The position numbers and the translations under genes were made by a program. The notes under the pieces were generated by a model. The model had not been told where the DNA came from. It saw nothing but the letters and a program-made list of their open reading frames with translations, and searched no databases. Shown in pieces: positions 57,816 through 64,000 of a stretch of 64,000 nucleotides of DNA. The stretch is from Muscardinus avellanarius (taxonomy: Eukaryota > Chordata > Mammalia > Rodentia > Gliridae): positions 88,074,093 through 88,138,092 of the forward strand of contig OY726560.1 in NCBI GenBank assembly GCA_963383645.1. Reading direction: 5' to 3'. The first letter of the stretch is position 1. Every line of letters starts with the position of its first letter.

Positions 57816-60341
57816 TACCTCTGCTTCGACCCATTCAACTTCAGTTGCTAGTAGTTACCTGAAGTCCCATTCTTTGGGGCAGCACCTTCCTTGGGCCTCC
57901 CCAGATCCCTTACTCGCAGTGGAACCTGTTAGCTCCAGCTTTCCAGTCCCGATAGAATTGGGACCTGTGAAGTTCCTGCGATGTGGGGGTTACCTGCTGC
58001 AATTCTGTGGCACACAGAAGTGGTGGCAGCTTTGTTCACTGGGGAAGTGTGTCTCTTCTTTCCTGGCAGCCACAAGTCCTGGCCACCATTCCAACATAAC
58101 ACACAGTGGGATCAGCCATCATCCTGAGTTTGTTTTCTGCCCTCACGGGGGCAGCTGCCTCATTAGCCTGTAAGACTGCCTCCTTGGCCCCACTGCTGCT
58201 GGGCACCAGGTGGCCGGGGATGGAGCCATGATAGGCGCCTCTTGGAGGAGCAGTGCTGGGCTTGCAGCGCTGCTCCTTCTGGTATGTGATGCCTCTGCAG
58301 CCAGCTACAGTTTTTTTCCCCCCACAGATATTTTATCCTTTTAAGGCAAACAGCTTGAGCTCAGGCTGAGGAGTGCTTTCCAAGGAGGTTTCAGAGAAAG
58401 CAGTGCTGCACATCAACCTCTCAGCCCCCATCCAGATGGTTTGCTTTGTGGGAGCAGAGCTGGGCATAGCAGGCAGGTGAGAGGTTGGAGGGGATACCTG
58501 CAGTAGGGATCTTGATCTTGGGTGTCTCTGAGGAAGGCTTTTAGGGGAAATAAGAATCCCTAGCCCCAGTGGTCAGACCTCCGTGCTGCCCCTGTGGCCA
58601 GCCCTGAGTCTCCTTCTTCTCTCCTTCCCCTTACATCGTTGTTAAGAACTTTCAAGGTGTGCCTGCTGGTCATCAGTAGGAGCCTATTTCCATTTGTAGT
58701 TTAATCATTGTCTTCTCAGGTGAGGATCAGGCAATATAGCACTTTATGTAAGTAATGAAAATTAGCTAATATAATTGCATATAACCTTTTGGGTAAAAAA
58801 AAAATCATCTTCTTAGAATCAGAATCAGCAAGGAGGAGCTTCCTTGTCTCTTTCTCCCTCCTAAAATATGAAGATGTATTTAGCTGACAGCATGTTAAAG
58901 CTCAGTTGATGTAATAAAACTGCCCAGAGGATTAGGGACTTTAATTACACAGCAAAGTTAATCATAAGGAAAATAAACACTTTTGTTGTGAATGGTGTGT
59001 TTGGTTATTGGACTTAAATGAGAGGGATAAGAAGAATTAGTAACAATAAAGAAACATGGCCAAAAGTATGCGTTCGCTTATTGTGGGTTAGCAGTTGGAA
59101 GCAGAATGATGGGGAAAAAATCGGTGGAAGGAACCTGAAAAACATCTGTCTTTGGATTCTTTTATTCTAGGATAGGTAAGAATGGGCATTAGTTGAGAAA
59201 AATAAAATCAGTGACAAATTAGTGCCAACACATACTACTTTCACCTGAATCAAAAATAAAATGTTAGTTACCTTTGCTTGTTTAAAGATAATAAATGCAA
59301 ATTAAACTTCATCAGACTTGCTGTAAGACAGATACAGTGGCATTACCCTCTCTGGAAAGGTGGAATAGCTTGTACCCAGCCAAAGCATAAGTAAATAGTT
59401 TCAATTATTTTTCTGGGATTATCACATGTTTTCAAGACAGATCTCCTAATATTACTGACCTTCTAATGTTCAGTTTCATTTTCTTACTTCAAGACCCTAC
59501 ATGTTCATTAGAAGTAGCATTGTACTTCTTTGAACATGAGGTAATTATAGTATGAGCCAGTCAGTTTAATTTGGTTAATTGTATTGAATGTCAGTGATGA
59601 CAAAAACACTCTAGTTAAGCAAAAATACTTCTTCTATTTAATAAAACAATCGTATTATGATCATATCCAGATTTCACCATATCTAGGCCAAGGAATAATG
59701 AGATAATGGGAGGAAAAACATCTTTTCTGTACATCACCCTAATGGCCCAGCTTTATCAATAAATTGAGTTTTGACAGTAATTCTATGTTTGGATTAGAGG
59801 GAGAGAAAATTGTCATAACATGAGAGAATAATGGGAATTCTGAATTTTGTCCCTCTGGAGCTTCTGTCTTCGATGGACAGTAGGGTGGCTTGGCCATGTG
59901 TTACTGCATCAGCTGGCGACTGGCCAAACTACTGTGAAAGGAAGCACAACTCTACCTAGCCACCTTCACAAGACACACTGACTAAACCAGTGTGTGAGTA
60001 ACACATTTTGTTCTATAGTGAGAAAGAAGATGGCCTTAGATTAGACTAGTACTGGGTTGACAGGGTGTCACCATATCTAGCACACAGGAATAATAAGCAT
60101 CTGATGGTGGCAGGTGCCATTTTGTTAGGCCTGTGATGAGAAGTCATTGTCAGTGGGAGGAGAGAAATGAAATATGCAGAGAGGTAAACCTGGGTCTACA
60201 GTCTATGCATGATGGAGCATAGGATATAGGGTGAACCATGTTTTCATTCTAGCTGATTGTTACTCTCTGACTCTGGAACTGTCTGAGGATACCAAAGCTT
60301 AAAAAAGTGAGCCCAAAGAAAAGTAAGTAAGAGTAGGTTTG

Positions 60342-60346
<5 letters not shown>
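57816..60346. other. Unique intronic DNA
   Basis: About 2.5 kb with no recognisable repeats. The ORF at 57874-58173 has no known domain. Confidence 0.45.

Positions 60347-60401
<55 letters not shown>
60347..60401. repeat. (TC)n microsatellite
   Basis: About 27 TC units. Confidence 0.98.
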
Positions 60402-60408
<7 letters not shown>

Positions 60409-61241
60409 GAAAGATCCATTCACTGGAGTCTATTAACTTAATAGAACTTTTACTGTTCTGAATTGTTAGGAATTTTTCACCCTAGAGTGTATGGTACAGT
60501 GCAAACTTAAAAAATAATCTTCAAAGTTTTTAGTTGTTCACTTAATTTCTAGTTTTATAGAAATGTAATGCTGAACTTCATCATACATTTGCATGAGTGA
60601 TGTCTCTTTTTACAGATCTGAAAAGCTTTAGAAATATTGTGAAAGAAACTCTGTTATGGCCTTTAAAAAAAATAGTGGTAGCCTTGCTCAGGAAAAAGTC
60701 ATTTTTCTTGTTCTCAAAGTATCACTTCAGATTTTTTGTTGTTCTTCATAAAGGAAAAATATGACAAAAGTAAAATTGGTCTGATTCTGCGTACCAGATG
60801 TTTTAGCATAACTGAGTATGGAGACTTCTATTCTCTTGTTGGAAAGAAATAAATGAAGAACTGGATCCTCCCTTGTTCATGCAGCACTGGATACATCAAA
60901 CTAAGTGAATATAACTTTAGAGAAAGCTCACTGTGAATGGATCATACTTTATTAACTTCTTGTCACCTTTTTTTTAATAGACTTCTAGCATTAATATATT
61001 TATTTTTCCTCCTTTCTGACTTTTGGTAGAAAATACCTAGCCTAAAAATGTGGTTTTTTTTTTTTTTTTTGATAGGCAACTGCCAAATGTAACAAATGTA
61101 ACAACTACCAAAGCAAATATTTTCAGAAATGGAGAATTGAGGCACTTAGAAGCATTAAACAAGTGCATTTGGGTACTTGTTTAGATGTTTATGAATAATG
61201 ACAAGAAATATTTCAGAAAATTCTGAAATTTGAGGAGTATC

Positions 61242-61288
<47 letters not shown>

Positions 61289-61554
61289 TTTTGCGGTACT
61301 GGGGATGGAAGCCAGGGGCATTCTATACCCCCAACCCAATTTTTTTTTTTTCGGTACTGAGAGTGGAACCCAGGGGCATTGTACCTCTGAGCTACACCCA
61401 CAGTCCTATATTTTAGTCTTTTTCATTTTTAAAACAGAATCTCACTGAGTTGCGAAGGGTTCACTAAGTAGCTGAGGCTGTTGGCAAACCATGATTCCCT
61501 GGTCTCCGCCTCCCAAATGCTGGGATTACAAGCATACGCCATCAGGCCCAGCCT
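61242..61554 (-). mobile_element. (ATTT)n plus nested B1-ID SINEs
   Basis: (ATTT)n 61242-61291, a truncated ID half to about 61340, then a full minus-strand SINE to 61554 ending CATCAGGCCCAGCC. Confidence 0.87.
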
Positions 61555-62856
61555 ATTATTTCTATGAAGAGTTATATCATCTATAATATAGTTGTGATTA
61601 TTTTAAGCAATCCTGGGTAAAAGCTCTTCTAACAGCTCTTTTCCATTTTCTTAAGTAAATGGAGAAGCCAAAAGAACTTATATTCAAAAATTGTGGCGAG
61701 AATGCCATCTAAAGGTGTGCAGAGGGGGGAATAAAATTGAACAAACATATTCAAGTTTTCATTGTGAAAACACCACCTCTCTTCCCAGGTGACCCTTTCT
61801 CTTCTGGGCACCATCTCTGAAGTCCTAACAATGTAAATCGTCTCTCACAATGGAGCCGTCCTCCATCTCCTGGATTCCCAAGGGTTACTGTCAGGGTGAT
61901 GGATGGAAAATGACTCATGTATACATCTATTTGTCTTGGCAAGAGTGGGATTCTGTGCTTGGTGGACTTAGAGGTTATTAAATAACATCTAGCTGAACTC
62001 TTGCTAGTGAGTTTTTAAATCACTGATGACAGATTTTCTGCCCCTCTCTTTTGACTCCCATAAAGAGTACATTGCTTTATCATCATGAAGGGGAAGAATA
62101 CACTATTAAACACTTCTCTCACTCGAACCAGGATCCTCTCCTTTACCCCCTCTGAATAGAGATATAATTTTTCTCCTCTTCAGAGAAATCTTTTGTAAAG
62201 TTAGGGCAGTAATGTTTGCTTTGTAGTTTTGTCCTGACTGGTTAATTATTGATGATACTAATGATGATAAGTACAAAACTATCTGTTTTCCTGTATGCAA
62301 TATGTGCTATCTCATTGGATTCCACAGTAATGTGCTATTATTGTTACCTTTTTTTCTGATGGAGAAAATAAAGGCACAGAGAAGCTAAAAAATTTGCCCA
62401 AAATAAAACTGTTGACTGAAATGCTGAAATGTAGGTCTTTGTGATTCCAGAGCTCGTGTTCATCCTCTGTATACTATGTTGTTTAGATATTTGTTTCAAA
62501 ACCACATTTTAAAACAGAAGTCCTATTCCATTCAATTATATAGTTTTGCTCCTTTATGTATTTATTATTATTTTTTATGTACCACACGCCCTTATGCCCA
62601 GGATGGCCAGAGTATGTATCCTGTCAGAGATTATTGCACTTTAGTGTCCTGGCAGTTATTCTTCAAATAATACAGTATGTTTGCTACATTTAAATTATTA
62701 TCTAATACAACTATTCATGTCTAACACATCTTTTTTGCTATTTTATACATAGGAAGTTTTTTTCATCTCATTCTTGGAATTCTTTGGTTTTCAGCTTTAA
62801 GTAACCTGTGCTTGTCCCTATTAAAGCAAATTTTCACTTTAAAGAAATAGCCCCTC
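61555..62856. other. Unique intronic DNA with a MIR fragment
   Basis: 62300-62490 resembles minus-strand MIR (AAAGGCACAGAGAAGCTAA). Nothing else recognisable. Confidence 0.45.
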
Positions 62857-63035
62857 AGCGGGCCATGGTGGTACACACCTATAATCTTAGTACTTGGGAG
62901 CTGAGATAGGAGGATTGCAGGCTGGAGGCCATTCTCAGCAATTTGGTGATACCCTGTTTCAAAATAAAGTATAAAATAGGGCTGGGAGGTGTATCTTGGA
63001 GGTAGGTAAAACACCCTTGGGTTTATCACATGGTG
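62857..63035 (+). mobile_element. B1-ID SINE, diverged
   Basis: GCGGGCCATGGTGGTACACA head; ID half GTAAAACACCCTTGGG. Confidence 0.83.
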
Positions 63036-63253
63036 TAGCACTATCCTCCCGTACTTCCTTAACAAATACTTGGTAAGTAAACAAATACACAACTGAAAGC
63101 CAATCCATAGAAAATTTTTTGTTATCAGAATAAGGAATAAGATTCAGGAGTATTTGAAAAACTTTCTAATAACAGTCAACTAAATATGGCTAGTATTTAG
63201 GAGGGATAATTAAAGATGCAAAACTCTAGCAAATTGAGGGACTGTTTCTTCTT

Positions 63254-63387
63254 TATTTCCTTTTTTCTTGTGGTTCTGGAGTTGCTGGGGGTCTCGCTAA
63301 GTTGCTCAGGCTAGCCTCAAACCTGCGATCCTTCTGTGTCAACCTCCCAAGTATTGGGATTGTAGGCATCCACCACCATGCCTGGCT
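63254..63387 (-). mobile_element. SINE fragment, mainly B1 half
   Basis: GTTGCTGGGGGTCTCGCTAA through CCACCATGCCTGGCT; most of the ID half is lost. Confidence 0.8.
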
Positions 63388-64000
63388 CACAAATCATTTT
63401 TTACCTAAAAAATGGTGATTTGAGAGCTTATGTTGTAAGAGACTGACTTTTCTGGGGCTATGCCAACAGATTTGTCCCAGCATCTGGGCTGGACTCATGT
63501 CCCAGTTCTTAGTGTTTTCTATTGTAGTGCTATGCACCTTTCCTTCATTATGTCCATTGCAGTTGGAATTTCTCTATTTTGATCATTATTTGATAAAGAT
63601 CCACTTCCCCCAGAAGGTGGTGAATTCCATGAAAACAAAAACCAATATCTCTGTTGCCCATGATGTACCTCTGGAGCCTAGAAGATGGCTCCAAATGAAG
63701 GGTAAGGCTGCAGGTTCTTCATGTCCCTGGTCATCAGTTACTTCTTGTCTTCAGTTTAACAGTTTGAAAATTGGAAACGTATGACACTGGTTCCAGAGAT
63801 TGTAGGCATACTTAGTTTGGCCAGAGAAGTGTTTTGCAAGCTTCTGGATCTGAATGCTTTGGCAGGCCTCTGGGGGTTGCTGTGTCCCACAGGTTCATTT
63901 TGGTCCCTGCCCCACCATGCCGCATCCGTTTAGCTCAGGCCCCTTGACTGTATAATTTGTCTGATCTGTGAAGGCATTTCAGTTTTTCACCTCTGGGTTT
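63388..64000. other. Unique intronic DNA
   Basis: No repeat or exon recognised. The ORF at 63497-63784 has no domain I know. Confidence 0.4.

Overview
This is mammalian nuclear DNA, most likely from a squirrel-family rodent. The main clue is about fifty copies of a dimeric SINE whose left half is B1-like (7SL-derived) and whose right half is ID-like (tRNA-derived) before the A-rich tail. This combination is known from sciurids. Other interspersed repeats are mostly 5'-truncated L1 ends, plus older MIR, MER5A and L1M debris and many microsatellites. The species cannot be fixed from the sequence alone.

The one protein-coding exon I can support is at 50251-50561 (+). It is the isoform-specific first coding exon of PRKG1 beta (cGMP-dependent protein kinase I beta), encoding the leucine-zipper dimerization segment and the autoinhibitory segment. 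It lies in a CpG island (about 49640-50620) and ends at a GTAAGC splice donor. Everything downstream to 64000 is then first intron of this transcript. The rest of the kinase is outside the window. The alternative alpha first exon is not in the window.

Layout: 1-26.6 kb is repeat-dense non-coding DNA (B1-ID SINEs on both strands; L1 fragments almost all on the minus strand). 26.68-31.26 kb holds the most unusual object: on the minus strand, three GC-rich copies of about 124 bp, a roughly 490-bp spacer, about 3.3 kb of GC-rich VNTR built from 50-bp units, an L1-type 3'UTR and a poly(A) tail. I read it as a composite retroelement, analogous in plan to primate SVA/LAVA, or as an L1 whose body has been replaced by the VNTR. 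31.7-35.1 kb is an old L1 (minus) broken by SINEs, followed by a possible solo LTR. 36-43.6 kb is again repeat-dense. 43.6-50.2 kb is repeat-poor and leads into the PRKG1 beta CpG island. 50.6-64 kb is intron with sparse repeats.

There is no operon-like or multi-gene system here. Most apparent ORFs are repeat-derived (L1 ORF2 remnants, SINE read-through, VNTR read-through) or GC-rich shadows over the CpG island. Repeat family names come from recalled consensus features and repeat ends are approximate.
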